Source: Monoplex corrugatus
Lineage: Eukaryota; Mollusca; Gastropoda; Littorinimorpha; Ranellidae
Length of the DNA: 64,000 nt
Direction: 5' to 3'
Assembly (NCBI GenBank): GCA_030674185.1
Contig: JAPXFY010000026.1
Span: 52,025,246 to 52,089,245, forward strand
The translations under genes were made by a program, and so were the position numbers. The notes below the pieces were generated by a model. It had not been told where the DNA came from. It did no database searches and was given only the letters and a program-made list of their open reading frames with translations. Each line of letters starts with the position of its first letter. The first letter of the stretch is position 1. Positions 1 to 11,317 of this stretch are shown one piece after another.

Positions 1-60
1 AATATTTTGAAATAATTACAATATAGGACCCACAGTCAAACTTCAATAACACAATAGAAT

Positions 61-390
61 GAGAGAGAGAGACAGACAGACAGAGAGACAGACAGCCACA
101 AAGAGAGACAGAGACAATTACACACCAACTGACTGACAAAGAGAGAGAGGGAGAGAGAGACACAGAGAGACAGACAGAAAGACCAACTGAGTGACAATGA
201 GACGGACAGACAGACACAGAGAAAGAAAGATAGACAGAGAGAGAGAGAAAAACAGAGGCAGGCAGACAGACAGAGAGAGAGAGAGAGACAGAGAGAGAGA
301 AAGAGACAGGGAGAGAGACAGAGAGAGACGAGAGAGAGACAGACAGACAGACAGAGAAAAAGAGAGACAGACAGACAGAGACAGAGAGCA
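61..390. repeat. GA/GACA purine-rich simple repeat
   Basis: Almost uninterrupted GAGA, GACA and AGAC motifs on the plus strand. The open frames crossing it read as Arg/Asp/Glu or Ser/Leu low complexity and are artefacts of the repeat. Confidence 0.95.
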
Positions 391-767
391 CTTGCTCCTC
401 TGTCCTATCTGCTTTCTTCCATTTACGTCGCTGAGAAACACTCTGCTGACACAGATCTACCATTTAATGCCATGAACAAAGACTAATATCCCTGTAGTTA
501 TCGTGAAATGTGTTGCCTTTCTCCGTGACTGTTTTGTATCCTTTCTTGAACAATTTTAGAAGTACAACATAGCATCTTCCAACACACTACTGCGCTGGCT
601 GCGGTGAACGCTTAGGGGACTTCACTCTCGTATCTCGCCTTCCAGCTTCTCTTCTTTGAGCATGCGTCTAGCTCGGCCCCTTACTTTCTATTATATGTCT
701 GTGGCTCTCATCCACGTCAAATTGTCAGAGCCTTCGGCAACCAAACTGCTGTCTTCAACATTTTGAG
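391..767. other. Unique sequence, nothing recognised
   Basis: Mixed-composition DNA between simple repeats. I see no coding signal, transposon motif or RNA gene. Confidence 0.5.
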
Positions 768-818
768 AGAGAGAGAGAGAGAGTGTGTGTGTGTGTGTGT
801 GTATGTGTGTGTGTGTGT
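768..818. repeat. (GA)n(GT)n compound microsatellite
   Basis: A GA run passes directly into GT repeats. Confidence 0.95.
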
Positions 819-939
819 TATTTCATCACCATCCTTACAGTCATGTTTGTCATCTATGCCTAGAGTCATCGTTATTTCAGTGATTTTTGTTTGTTTTTTT
901 GGTCTGTGTATATTGTGAATGATTTTTTCTGTGGACGTG

Positions 940-990
940 CTCTCTCTGTCTGTCTGTCTGTCTGCCTCCCTCTCTCTTTCTTTATATCTA
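940..990. repeat. (CTGT)n/(CT)n microsatellite
   Basis: Short CTGT and CTCT tandem tract on the plus strand. Confidence 0.85.
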
Positions 991-1002
991 TCTCAATGTA
1001 TG

Positions 1003-1100
1003 TGTTGGGGAAGGTAAACCAGCAAAGGAGAAAGGAATGGGAATCGCCCTCAAACAGCTGACCCAAGAGTAGCCAGGTCTCTACCACCTTACTCCCCGTA
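1003..1100 (+). repeat. 5' fragment of the SINE-like dispersed repeat
   Basis: This stretch (GGGGAAGGTAAACCAGCA ... GTCTCTACCACCTTACTC) matches the segment at about 58,062-58,152, which lies immediately upstream of the conserved 5' hairpin of the dispersed family described at 58,062-58,715. It is therefore probably an isolated 5' piece of that family. Confidence 0.55.
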
Positions 1101-1180
1101 CGATCCAGGTTAGGGTTAGGTGTCTACCTTCACCTGTCTATTTGAAGTCATCTAAAACGTGAATGTTTACGTGTTGGTAA

Positions 1181-1516
1181 AAGGACAAGGCAGAGAAAGT
1201 GCATGACGCAGACGGCAAGGTCAGACCAGATGCCATCCGCTTCACCGTGGAAGGCATCATCGACGGTGTTCAGCTGGCCACCCACAAGATCAACCTCTAC
1301 AGCGACGTTTCCATCCCCCCTATATTGCCGGGCCAAAGTAACCCCAACCGTTCAGACCCGAGCGACCGCACCCGGCTTTCTGCTCCTGTGGCTGAGAGAA
1401 GCTACTTCCAAAGCCCTGACACCCATTCGGTCCAGAACAAGCCTGCCCCCCTTCAGAGTGAAAACGCCGATGAAGCGAAAGATAACAACAACACCGTAAC
1501 CCACGGAATCAGTTGA
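1181..1516 (+). CDS. Possible orphan coding exon or pseudoexon, function unknown
   Basis: From 1,181 to about 1,313 the frame reads with strongly GC-ending codons (GAC GGC AAG GTC ..., ATC AAC CTC TAC AGC GAC), unlike the AT-rich surroundings. This suggests a real or recently real coding exon. The conceptual product includes the stretch FTVEGIIDGVQLATHKINLY, which I cannot place in a family. A stop lies just upstream (1,178) and the frame stays open to 1,516, but the later part looks less codon-biased. No good polypyrimidine tract precedes it and no partner exon was found. An L2 LINE 3' end starts about 80 bp downstream, so it could also be a fragment carried with repeats. Confidence 0.3.
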   Translation, partial: KDKAEKVHDADGKVRPDAIRFTVEGIIDGVQLATHKINLYSDVSIPPILPGQSNPNRSDPSDRTRLSAPVAERSYFQSPDTHSVQNKPAPLQSENADEAKDNNNTVTHGIS

Positions 1517-1595
1517 AGAGACTCTGAAAGATTGAATCCATTCAAAGAGAACATGTTTTCAAAGGTTTATTTTGTCATAGGCCTTTTCATTTTTT

Positions 1596-1675
1596 TCTTT
1601 GTGTGCGTGCGTGCGTGTGTGTCTGTTTTAGCGCTTAGGTTTGATTTTATCAAGATTTTGCGCTATATACTGTTT
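1596..1675 (+). mobile_element. Isolated L2-like LINE 3' end
   Basis: GTGCGTGCGTGCGTG followed by TTAGCGCTTAGGTTTGATTTTATCAAGATTTTGCGCTATATA matches the 3' terminus of the LINE at 19,120-19,200 and its reverse complement at 11,188-11,250. Only about 80 bp are present, as expected of a severely 5'-truncated or eroded copy. Confidence 0.75.
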
Positions 1676-1804
1676 TTACACCGGGATGTTTTCATTGCAG
1701 CAGCAAATTAAGAGATATATCGCAGTCCTGAACTTGCTAACCATACACTACGAGCAAGCACTCAGCATGATCATTCTTTATAGATAATAATTCTAAACGG
1801 TTGT

Positions 1805-3112
1805 CTTGAGTTTTGAGTATGGAAACCCTTTTTTTCTCAACCGTCTTGAGTATGGGAACACTTTTTTCTCAAACATCTTGAGTCTTGAGTATGGAACACT
1901 TTTTTCTCAAACATCTTGAGTATGGGAACACTTTTTTCTCAAACATCTTGAGTATGGGAACACTTTTTTCTCAAACATCTTGAGTATGGGAACACTTTTT
2001 TGTCAAACATTTTGAGTCCTGAGTATGGAAACACTTTCTTCTCAAACATCTTGAGTATGGGAACACTTTTTTCTCAAACGTCTTGAGTATGGAAACACTT
2101 TTTTCTCAAACATCTTGAGTCATGAGTATGGGAACACTTTTTTTCTCAATCATCTTGAGTATGGAAACACTTTTTTCTCAAGTATCTTGAGTATGGGAAC
2201 ACTTTTTTCTCAAACATCTTGAGTCTTGAGTATGGGAACACTTTTTTTTCTCAAATATCTTGAGTTGAGTATGGGAACACTTTTTCCTCAAATATCTTGA
2301 GTGTGGAAACATTTTTTTCTCAAACATCTTGAGTCTTGAGTGTGGAAACATTTTTTCTCAAACATTTTGAGTCTTGAATATGGAAACACTTTTTTCTCAA
2401 ACTCTTGAATCTTGAGTATGGTAACACTTTTTTGACAAATATTTTGAGTCTTGATATGGAAACACTTTTTTTTTCTCAAACATCTTGAGTATGGGAACAC
2501 TTTTTTTGTCAAATATTTTGAGTCTTGAGTATGGGAACACTTTTTTTCTCGAACATCTTGAGTATGGGAATACTTTTTTTCCTCAAACACCTTGAGTCTT
2601 GAGTATGGGAACACTTTATTTCTCAAACATCTTGAGTATGGGAACACTTTTTATCTCAAATATCTTGATCTTGAGTATGGAAACACCTTTTTTTTCTCAA
2701 TTATCTCGAGTGTGGAAACATTGTTTTCCCGAAACATCTTGAGTCTTGAGTATGGGAACACTTTTTTCTCAAACATCTTGAGTCTTGAATATGGAAACAC
2801 GTTTTTCTCAAACTCTTGAATCTTGAGTATGGAAACACTTTTTCTCAAACATCTTGAGTGTGGAAACACTTTTTTCTCAAACATCTTGAGTCTTGAGTAC
2901 GGAAACACTTTTTTCGTAAACATCTTGTCTTGAGTATGGAACACTTTTTTCTCAAACATCTTGAGTCTTGAGTATGGAAACACTTTTTTTCTCAAACATC
3001 ATGAGTATGGGAACACTTTTTTCCTCAAACGTCTTGAGTCTTGAATATGGAAACCCCTTTTTCTCAAAATCTTGAGTCTTGAATATGGAAACACTTTTTT
3101 CTCTCTCAAACT
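1805..3112. repeat. 32/39-bp minisatellite array
   Basis: About 35 units built on the core GAGTATGGGAACACTTTTTT followed by CTCAAACATCTT. The basic period is 32 bp. Many units carry an extra 7-bp CTTGAGT duplication, giving 39 bp. Units differ by point changes (GGAA/GGGA, length of the T run). The open frames through it, on both strands, simply translate the repeat. Confidence 0.95.
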
Positions 3113-3224
3113 CACAATATTCCATTTCCACACGAGCATATGTATGTATGGTGTACATCTTTTAAAAAAAAAACAATTGTACATTGGTTTGGTTAAATCT
3201 GCAATGAACACAGAATATTTGGCA

Positions 3225-3660
3225 AGTAATGTTACGTTGTCAAATATTTCATCTGCTTTAAGCAACCAGTTGATGTGCATGTATTTTTCCTGTGGACAAT
3301 TTCTTCAGTTCTTCTGTACATACCGTGAGGGTCCGTTTTGTGTCGGTCTTCTATTTCTTTGCATTTTGTTTTTAGCCAAGCTTCCTTAGCTTTATTACAC
3401 CTATTCCTGATTTCTTTGTTTATATTCCTGTATATCTCCTCGTTTCTCTTTGCCTTCCTCCGTTCATCCATCAAGCCTAGAATTTCTTTTGTCATCCAGA
3501 TCTTCTTTGCTTTTCTGTCTACTTTAGGGATGTCTTCACAACCTTCATTTATCGAATTTGTCCATTGTTCCTCACTGTCACCGACGTCTTCCGGAGCACT
3601 GAATTTGTTTTGAACATGTAAGTTAATTTTTTTACGAATCACTTCATCTGTCCTAAAGAT
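3225..3660 (-). pseudogene. RTE-like LINE ORF2 fragment (endonuclease-RT linker)
   Basis: On the minus strand the 136-aa frame at 3,232-3,642 contains IWMTKEILGLMDERRKAKR and a Lys/Arg/Glu-rich segment ending in a CTSTGC-type motif. This is the pattern of the linker between the APE endonuclease and reverse transcriptase of RTE-type LINEs. The same layout is seen in the longer LINE at 40,255-42,850. Both flanking domains are missing, so this is a dead fragment. Confidence 0.6.
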
Positions 3661-4030
3661 TTAGTTTGATGTTTTCGTATTTTTATTTTGTAAGAATGTT
3701 TTTAAGTTTGACATAAAAAAAATTTACGGCGGTTTTTTTTTTTTTCCTGTTAATTATTTCTGAATTTTTATTCCACAGGTATTCCGAAATGCACCCTATC
3801 AGAGTTCATTTTTTATATATATTATTATTATATATATATATATTGTAAAGGAACAGAGGCATCATAATAAGAAAAACGATAACAGTATAAAGTAAGTGTG
3901 ATCAAATATACAGTGAGTGGTCAGTTTAATAAGGTTCGTGGCCAGGATTTGTATTGACATGTCAGAATGGGAGTTTATTACTAAACTGATGTGGTCACAG
4001 TCTTGGCAATAAAAGTACCGTAGTTGGACA
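3661..4030. other. AT-rich unique DNA with short (TA)n
   Basis: Contains T-runs at 3,730-3,745 and a small (TA)n tract at 3,815-3,845. No gene is seen. Confidence 0.6.
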
Positions 4031-4033
4031 ATC

Positions 4034-4094
4034 CCCATTGTACGTGTGTGTGTTTTGAGTGCGTGTTTGTTTGTTTGAGTATGTGTGTGTGTGC

Positions 4095-4174
<80 letters not shown>

Positions 4175-4291
4175 TGGATGAATGTGTGTGGTGTGTGTGT
4201 GCGTGTGTGTGTTTGAGTGTGTGTGTGTTTGTGTGTGTGTGTGTGTTGGATGAAATATGTTAACTCTCTCTCCCTCTCTCTCTCTTTCTCT

Positions 4292-4364
<73 letters not shown>

Positions 4365-4440
4365 GAGTATGTGTGCGTGTGTGTTTTGAGTGTGTGTGTT
4401 GGATGAATGTGTGTGTGTGCGTGTGTGTGTGTTTGAGGCG
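4034..4440. repeat. Long interrupted (GT)n microsatellite
   Basis: Two long GT runs (about 4,085-4,172 and 4,295-4,360) with interspersed GTGC, GTTTGA and TCTC blocks. Cys/Val or His/Thr open frames here are translation of the repeat. Confidence 0.97.
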
Positions 4441-4449
4441 CATGTCCTA

Positions 4450-4574
4450 TGATTGTGTGCGCGAATGCATTGGTGTGTGTACTTGTTTTCTTTTTCTTTC
4501 TTTTTTCTTGTTGAAGTTCTTATGTTTTGAAACAGTTATAGCCCTAATATAGCTCTACGCAATCGGCTGGGCTT

Positions 4575-4616
<42 letters not shown>

Positions 4617-4618
4617 GT
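4450..4618 (+). repeat. 3' end of SINE-like dispersed repeat with (CAA)n tail
   Basis: GTTATAGCCCTAATATAGCT then CGCAATCGGCTGGGCTTTAAA followed by about 14 CAA repeats. This is the 3' terminus shared by copies near 24,366, 29,150, 54,680, 57,690, 58,630 and 61,745. The tail is the longest and purest of the set. Confidence 0.8.
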
Positions 4619-4741
4619 GACTTGGACCGTTTGTGAGTTGTTGATATCATATGTGCAGTACTCATACATACTTCTACTTCTGGCTACTGTTCTTTTGGCA
4701 TCGGGTAATCATTCGTGTCTGCCTGGTATATAACGGCTGCT

Positions 4742-4902
4742 TTAACCCTTTGACTCCCGCACCCGCAACATCTGCAAAAACTTAATCCTTTGACAGGAAG
4801 CTGGTGAATAGGGTGAGGGAATCAAGGGTTACGTTTTTGCTTTGCTAACATGATTGACAATACAGAATGTTAGTAAACAGGGCGTGGAAGTCAAAGGGTT
4901 AA
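4742..4902. mobile_element. TTAA-flanked fold-back MITE, copy 1
   Basis: Starts TTAACCCTTTGACTCCCGCA and ends GTGGAAGTCAAAGGGTTAA. The left flank (GGTATATAACGGCTGCTTTAA) and right flank (ACACCAGGGTATAAC) are the two halves of one 28-bp minisatellite unit, so the element is inserted at that unit's TTAA. Terminal CCC next to a duplicated TTAA is the piggyBac-type signature. Confidence 0.85.
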
Positions 4903-6851
4903 ACACCAGGGTATAACATGGCTACTTTAAACACGAGAGTATTAAACGACTGATTCGAACACCAGAGTATAAAATGGCTATTTTGAGAACCAGGGTATAA
5001 ATGGTTGCTTCAAACACCAGGACAAAAAATGGCTGTTTTAAACACCAGAGTATAAATGGCTGCTTTAAACCCCAGAGTATAAAATGGCTGTTTTGAGAAC
5101 CAGGGTATAAAATGGTTGCTTTAAACACCAGGGTATAAATGGCTGCCTTGAACACCAGTTTATAAAATGGCTGTTTTAAACACCAGGATATAAAATGGCT
5201 GTTTTAAACATTAGGGTATAAAATGGCTGTTTTAAACACAAGGGTATAAAATGACTACTTTAAACACCAGGGTATAAGATGGCTGAATTAAACACCAGGG
5301 TATAAAATGGCTGTTTTAAACACCAGGGTATAAAATGGCTGTTTTAAACACCAGGGTATAAAATGGCTGTTTTAAACACCAGGGTATAAGATGGCTGTTT
5401 TAAACACCAGGGTATAACATGGCTGCTTTAAACACCTGGGTATAATATGGCTGCTTTAAACACCAGGGTATAAAATGGCTGCTTTAAACACCAGGGTACA
5501 AAATGGCTGCTTTAAACACCAGGGTATAATATGGTTGCTTTAAACACCAGGGTATGATATGGCTGCTTTAAACACCAGGGTATAAAATGGCTGCTTTAAA
5601 CACCAGGGTACAAAATGGCTGCTTTAAACACCAGGGTATAATATGGCTGCTTTAAACACCAGTGTACAAAATGGCCGCTTTAAACATCAAGGTATAAATG
5701 GCTGCTTTAAACACCAGAGTAGAAAATGGCTGTTTTAAACACGAGGGTATAAAATGGCTGTTCTAAACACCAGGGTGTAAAATGGCTGCTTTAAACACCA
5801 GGGTACAAAATGGCTGCTTTAAACACCAGGGTATAAAATGGCTGCTTTAAATACCAGGGTATAAAATGGCTGCTTTAAACACCAAGGTATAAAATGGCTG
5901 CTTTAAACACCAGGTATAAAATGGCTGCTTTAAACACCAGGGTATAAAATGGTTGCTTTAAACACCAAGGTACAAAATGGCTGCTTTAAACACCAGGGTA
6001 TAAAATGGCTGCTTTAAACACCAGGGTATAAAATGGCTGCTTTAAACACTAGGGTACAAAATGGCTGCTTTAAACACCAGGGTATAAAATGGCTGCTTTA
6101 AACACCAGGGTGTAAAATGGCTGCTTTAAACACCAGAGTATAATATGGCTGCTTTAAACACCAGGGTATAAAATGGCTGCTTTAAACACCAGGGTATAAA
6201 ATGGCTGTTTCAAACACCAGGGTATAAAATGGCTGCTTTAAACACCAGGGTATAAAATGGCTGTTTTAAACACCAGGGTAGAAAATGACTACTTGAAAGA
6301 CCAGGGTAGAAAATGGCTGTTTTAAACACCAGGGTATGAAATGGCTGCTTAAACACCAGGGTATGAAATGGCTGTTTTAAACACCAGGGTATAAAATGAC
6401 TACTTTAAACACCAGGGTATAAAATGGCTGTTTTAAACACAAGAGTATAAAATGGCTGCTTTAAACACCAGGGTAGAAAATGGCTGTTTTAAACACCAGG
6501 GTATAATATGGTTGCTTTGAACACCAGGGTATAATATGGCTGCTTTAAACACCAGGGTGTAATATGGCTGCTTTAAACACCAGGGTGTAAAATGGCTGCT
6601 TGAAGCACCAGGGTACAAAATGGCTGCTTTAAACACCAGGGTATAAGATGGCTGTTTTAAAGACCAGTGTATAAAATGGCTGTTTCAATCACCAGGGTAT
6701 AAAATGGCTGCTTTAAAACCAGGGTATAAAATGGCTGCTTTAAACACCAGGGTATAAAATGGCTTCTTCAAACACCAGGGTATAAAATGGCTGCTTTACA
6801 CACCAAGGTATAAAATGGCTGCTTTGAACACCAAACTATAAAGTGGCTGCT

Positions 6852-6991
6852 TTAATTACCCTTTGACTCCTGCACCCTGTCCACCAGCATCTTGTATTGT
6901 CAACCATGCAGGTAGCTGGTGGACAGGGTGATGGAGTCAAAGAGTTAAGTTTTTGCGGTTGGTTGACAGGGTGCAGCAGTCAAAGGGCTAA
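6852..6991. mobile_element. TTAA-flanked fold-back MITE, copy 2, inside the minisatellite
   Basis: Begins with a TTACCCTTTGACTCCTGCACC stretch and ends GTCAAAGGGCTAA, with a Ctg-Gtg inverted stem in the middle. The flanks GTGGCTGCTTTAA and ACACCAGAGAATAAA again reconstitute one 28-bp unit, giving a second independent filled-versus-empty site. One TTAA has decayed to CTAA. Confidence 0.85.
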
Positions 6992-9900
6992 ACACCAGAG
7001 AATAAAATGGCTGTTTTAAACACCAGGGTATAATATGGCTGCTTTAAACACCACGGTATAAAATGGCTGTTTTAAACACCAGGGTATAAAATGGCTGTTT
7101 TAAACACAAGGGTATAAAATGGCTGCTTTAAACACCAGGGTATAAAATGGCTGTTTTAAACACCAGGGTATAAAATGGCTGTTTTAAACATCAGGGTATG
7201 AAATGGCTGATTTAAACACCAGGGTATAAAATGGCTGTTTTAAACACCAGGGTATAATATGGCTGCTTTAAAAACCAGGGTATAATATGGCTGCTTTAAA
7301 CACCAGGGTATAGAATGGCTGTTTTAAAGACCAGGGTATAAAATGGCTGCAGTAAAACCAGAGTATAAAATGGCTGCTTTAAATACCAGGGTATAAAATG
7401 GATGTTTTAAACACAAGGGTATAAAATGACTACTTTGAACACCAAGGTATAAAATGGCTGTTTTTTTAACACCATGTACACAATGGCTGCTTTAAACACC
7501 AGGGTATAAATGGCTGCTTTAAACTCCAGGGTATAATATGGCTGCTTTAAACACCAGGGTATAAAATGGCTGCTTTAAACACCAGGGTATAAAATGGCTG
7601 TTTTAAACACCAGGGTATAAAATAGCTGCTTTAAAAACCAGGGTATAAAATGGCTGCTTTAGACACCAGGGTATAAAATGGCTGCTTTAAACACCAGGGT
7701 ATAAATGGCTGCTTTGAACACCGGGGTATAATATGGCTGCTTTAAATACCAGGGTACAAAATGGCTGTTTTAAACACCAGGGTATAAAATGGCTGCTTTA
7801 AACACCAGGGTATAAAATGGCTGCTTTAAACGCCATCTTACAAAATGACTGTTTTAAAGACCAGGGTATAAAATGGCTGTTTCAAACACCAGGGTATAAA
7901 ATGGCTGCTTTAAAACACCAGGGTATAAAATGACTACTTTAAACACCAGAGTATAAAATGGCTGTTTAACACCAGGGTATAAAATAGCTGTTTAAACACC
8001 GGGTATAAAATGGCTGTTTTAAACACCAGGGATAATATGGCTGCTTTAAACTCCAGGGTATAATATGGTTGCTTTAAACACCAGGGTATAATGTGGCTGC
8101 TTTAGGCTCCAGGGTATAAAATGGCTGTTTTAAACACCAGGGTGTAAAATGGCTGCTTTAAACACCAGGGTATAATATGGCTGCTTTAAACACCATGGTA
8201 CAAAATGGCTGCTTTAAACTCCAGGGTATAAAATCGCTGTTTTTAACACCAGTGTATAAAATCGCTGTTTCAAACACCAGGGTATAAAATGGCTGCTTTA
8301 AACACCAGGGTATAAAATGGCTGCTTTAAACACCAGGGTATAAAATGGCTGCTTTAAACACCAGGGTATAATATGGCTGTTTTAAACACCAGGGTATAAA
8401 ATGGCTGCTTTAAACACCAGGGTATAAAATGGCTGCTTTAAACACCAGGGTATAATATGGCTGTTTTAAACACCAGGGTATAAAATGGCTGCTTTAAACA
8501 CCAGGGTATAAAATGGCTGTTTTAAACACCAGGGTATAAAATGGCTGTTTTAAACACTAGGGTATAAAATGACTGCTTTAAACACCTGGGTAGAATATGG
8601 CTGCTTTAAACACCAGGGTATAAAATGGCTGCTTTAAACACCAGGGTATAAAATGGCTGCTTTAAACACCAGGGTATAATATGGCTGCTTTAAACACCAG
8701 GGTATAATATGGCTGCTTTAAACACCAGGGTATAATATGGCTGCTTTAAACACCAGGGTATAATATGGCTGCTTTAAACACCAGGGTATAAAATGGCTGC
8801 TTTAAACACCATGGTACAAAATGGCTGCTTTAAACTCCAGGGTATAAAATCGCTGTTTTTAACACCAGTGTATAAAATCGCTGTTTCAAACACCAGGGTA
8901 TAAAATGGCTGTTTTAAACACCAGGGTATAAAATGGCTAAACACCAGGGTATAAAATGGTTGCTTTAAATACTAGGGTATAAAATGGCTGCTTTAGACAC
9001 CAGGGTATAAAATGGCTGTTTTAAACACCAGGGTATAATATGGCTGCTTTAAACACCTTGGTAGAATATGGCTGCTTTAAACACCAGGGTATAAAATGGC
9101 TGCTTTAAACACCAGGGTATAAAATGACTGCTTTAAACACCAGGGTTATAAAATAGCTGCTTTAAACACCAGGGTATAAAATGGCTGCTTTAAACACCAG
9201 GGTATAATATGGCTGCTTTAAACACTAGGGTTTAAATGGCTGCTTTAAACACCAGGGTATAAAATGGCTGCTTTAAACACTAGGGTAAAAAATGGCTGCT
9301 TTAAACACCGGGTATAAAATGACTACTTTAAACACCAGGGTATAAAATGGCTGCTTTGAACACCAGGGTATAATATGGCTGCTTTAAACACTAGGGTATA
9401 AAATGGCTTCTTTAAACACCAGGGTAAAAAATGGCTTCTTTAAACACCAGGGTAAAAAATAGCTGCTTTAAAACACCAGGGTATAAAATGACTGCTTTAA
9501 ACACCAGGGTATAAAATGGCTTCTTTAAACACCAGGGTATAAAATGGCTTCTTTAAACACCAGGGTATAAAATGGCTGCTTTAAACACCAGGGTATAAAA
9601 TGACTGCTTTAAACACCAGGGTATAAAATGGCTGCTTTAAACACCAGGGTATAAAATGGCTTCTTTAAACACCAGGGTATAAAAATGGCTGCTTTAAACA
9701 CCAGGGTATAAAATGGCTGCTTTGAACACCAGGGTATAATATGGCTGCTTTAAACACTAGGGTATAAAATGGCTTCTTTAAACACCAGGGTAAAAAATGG
9801 CTTCTTTAAACACCAGGGTAAAAAATAGCTGCTTTAAACACCAGGGTATAAAATAGCTGTTTTAAACACCAGGGTATAAAATGGCTGCTTTAAACACCAG

Positions 9901-11160
9901 GGTATAAAATGGCTTTTTAAACACCAGGGTATAAAATGGCTGCTTTAAACACCAGGGTATAAAATGACTGCTTTAAACACTAGGGTATAAAATGACTGCT
10001 TTAAACACCAGGGTAAAAAATGGCTTCTTTAAACACCAGGGTAAAAAATAGCTGCTTTAAACACCAGGGTATAAAATGGCTGCTTTAAACACTAGGGGTA
10101 AAAAATGGCTGCTTTAAACACCGGGTATAAAATGACTACTTTAAACACCAGGGTATAAAATGGCTGCTTTGAACACCAGGGTATAATATGGCTGCTTTAA
10201 ACACTAGGGTATAAAATGGCTTCTTTAAACACCAGGGTAAAAAATGGCTTCTTTAAACACCAGGGTAAAAAATAGCTGCTTTAAACACCAGGGTATAAAA
10301 TGACTGCTTTAAACACCAGGGTATAAAATGGCTTCTTTAAACACCAGGGTATAAAATGGCTTCTTTAAACACCAGGGTATAAAATGGCTGCTTTAAACAC
10401 CAGGGTATAAAATGGCTGCTGTGAACACCAGGGTATAATATGGCTGCTTTAAACACCAGGGTATAAAATGGCTTCTTTAAACACCAGGGTATAAAATGGC
10501 TGCTTTAAACACCAGGGTATAATATGGCTGCTTTAAACACTAGGGTATAAAATGGCTTCTTTAAACACCAGGGTAAAAAATGGCTTCTTTAAACACCAGG
10601 GTAAAAAATAGCTGCTTTAAACACCAGGGTATAAAATAGCTGTTTTAAACACCAGGGTATAAAATGGCTGCTTTAAACACCAGGGTATAAAATGGCTTCT
10701 TTAAACACCAGGGTATAAAATGGCTTCTTTAAACACCAGGGTATAAAATGGCTGCTTTAAACACCAGGGTATAAAATAGCTGCTTTAAACACCAGGGTAT
10801 AAAATGGCTGCTTTAAACACCAGGGTATAAAATGACTGCTTTAAACACCAGGTATAAAATGACTGCTTTAAACACCAGGGTATAAAATAGCTGCTTTAAA
10901 CACCAGGGTATAAAATAGCTGCTTTAAACACCAGGGTATAAAATAGCTGCTTTAAACACCAGGGTATAAAATGACTGCTTTAAACACCAGGTATAAAATG
11001 ACTGCTTTAAACACCAGGGTATAAAATAGCTGCTTTAAACACCAGGGTATAAAATAGCTGCTTTAAACACCAGGTATAAAATGACTGCTTTAAATACCAG
11101 GGTATAAAATGACTGCTTTAAACACCAGGGTATAAAATGACTGCTTTGGACACCAAGATA

Positions 11161-11257
11161 TAATAATAATAATTATTACAATATTTATATAGCGCAAAAT
11201 CTTGATAAAATCAAATCTAAGCGCTGAAACAGACACACACGCACGCACGCACACACA

Positions 11258-11317
<60 letters not shown>

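Larger units (their letters stand above)
4718..11160. repeat. Giant 28-bp minisatellite (about 220 units)
   Basis: Head-to-tail 28-bp units with the core TTTAAACACCAGGGTATAAA then ATGGCTGC. The array begins at 4,718, where the first unit is split by a fold-back element, and runs to the LINE junction at 11,160. It resumes at 13,261. Variants (TATAATATGG, TACAAAATGG, GGCTTC, GGGTAAAAAA, AATAGCTG, AATGACTG) cluster and recur as blocks, showing higher-order structure. Each unit contains one TTAA and one TATAAAA-like motif. The open frames on either strand are repeat translation, not genes. Confidence 0.98.

Noticed and set aside
2288..3280. Repeated VFPYSRLKMFEKK-type frames
   Set aside because: Translation of the 32/39-bp minisatellite on the minus strand. 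No codon constraint; frames break at unit-length changes.
6433..6636. Repeated MFKAAILYPGV-type frame on the minus strand
   Set aside because: It is the three-frame cycle of a 28-bp unit (84 bp = 28 residues) and is broken wherever a unit changes length.
4718..11160. CRISPR-like appearance of the 28-bp repeats
   Set aside because: 28 bp is a CRISPR-like repeat length, but units are head-to-tail with no unique spacers, and the context (introns, LINEs, SINEs) is animal nuclear DNA.
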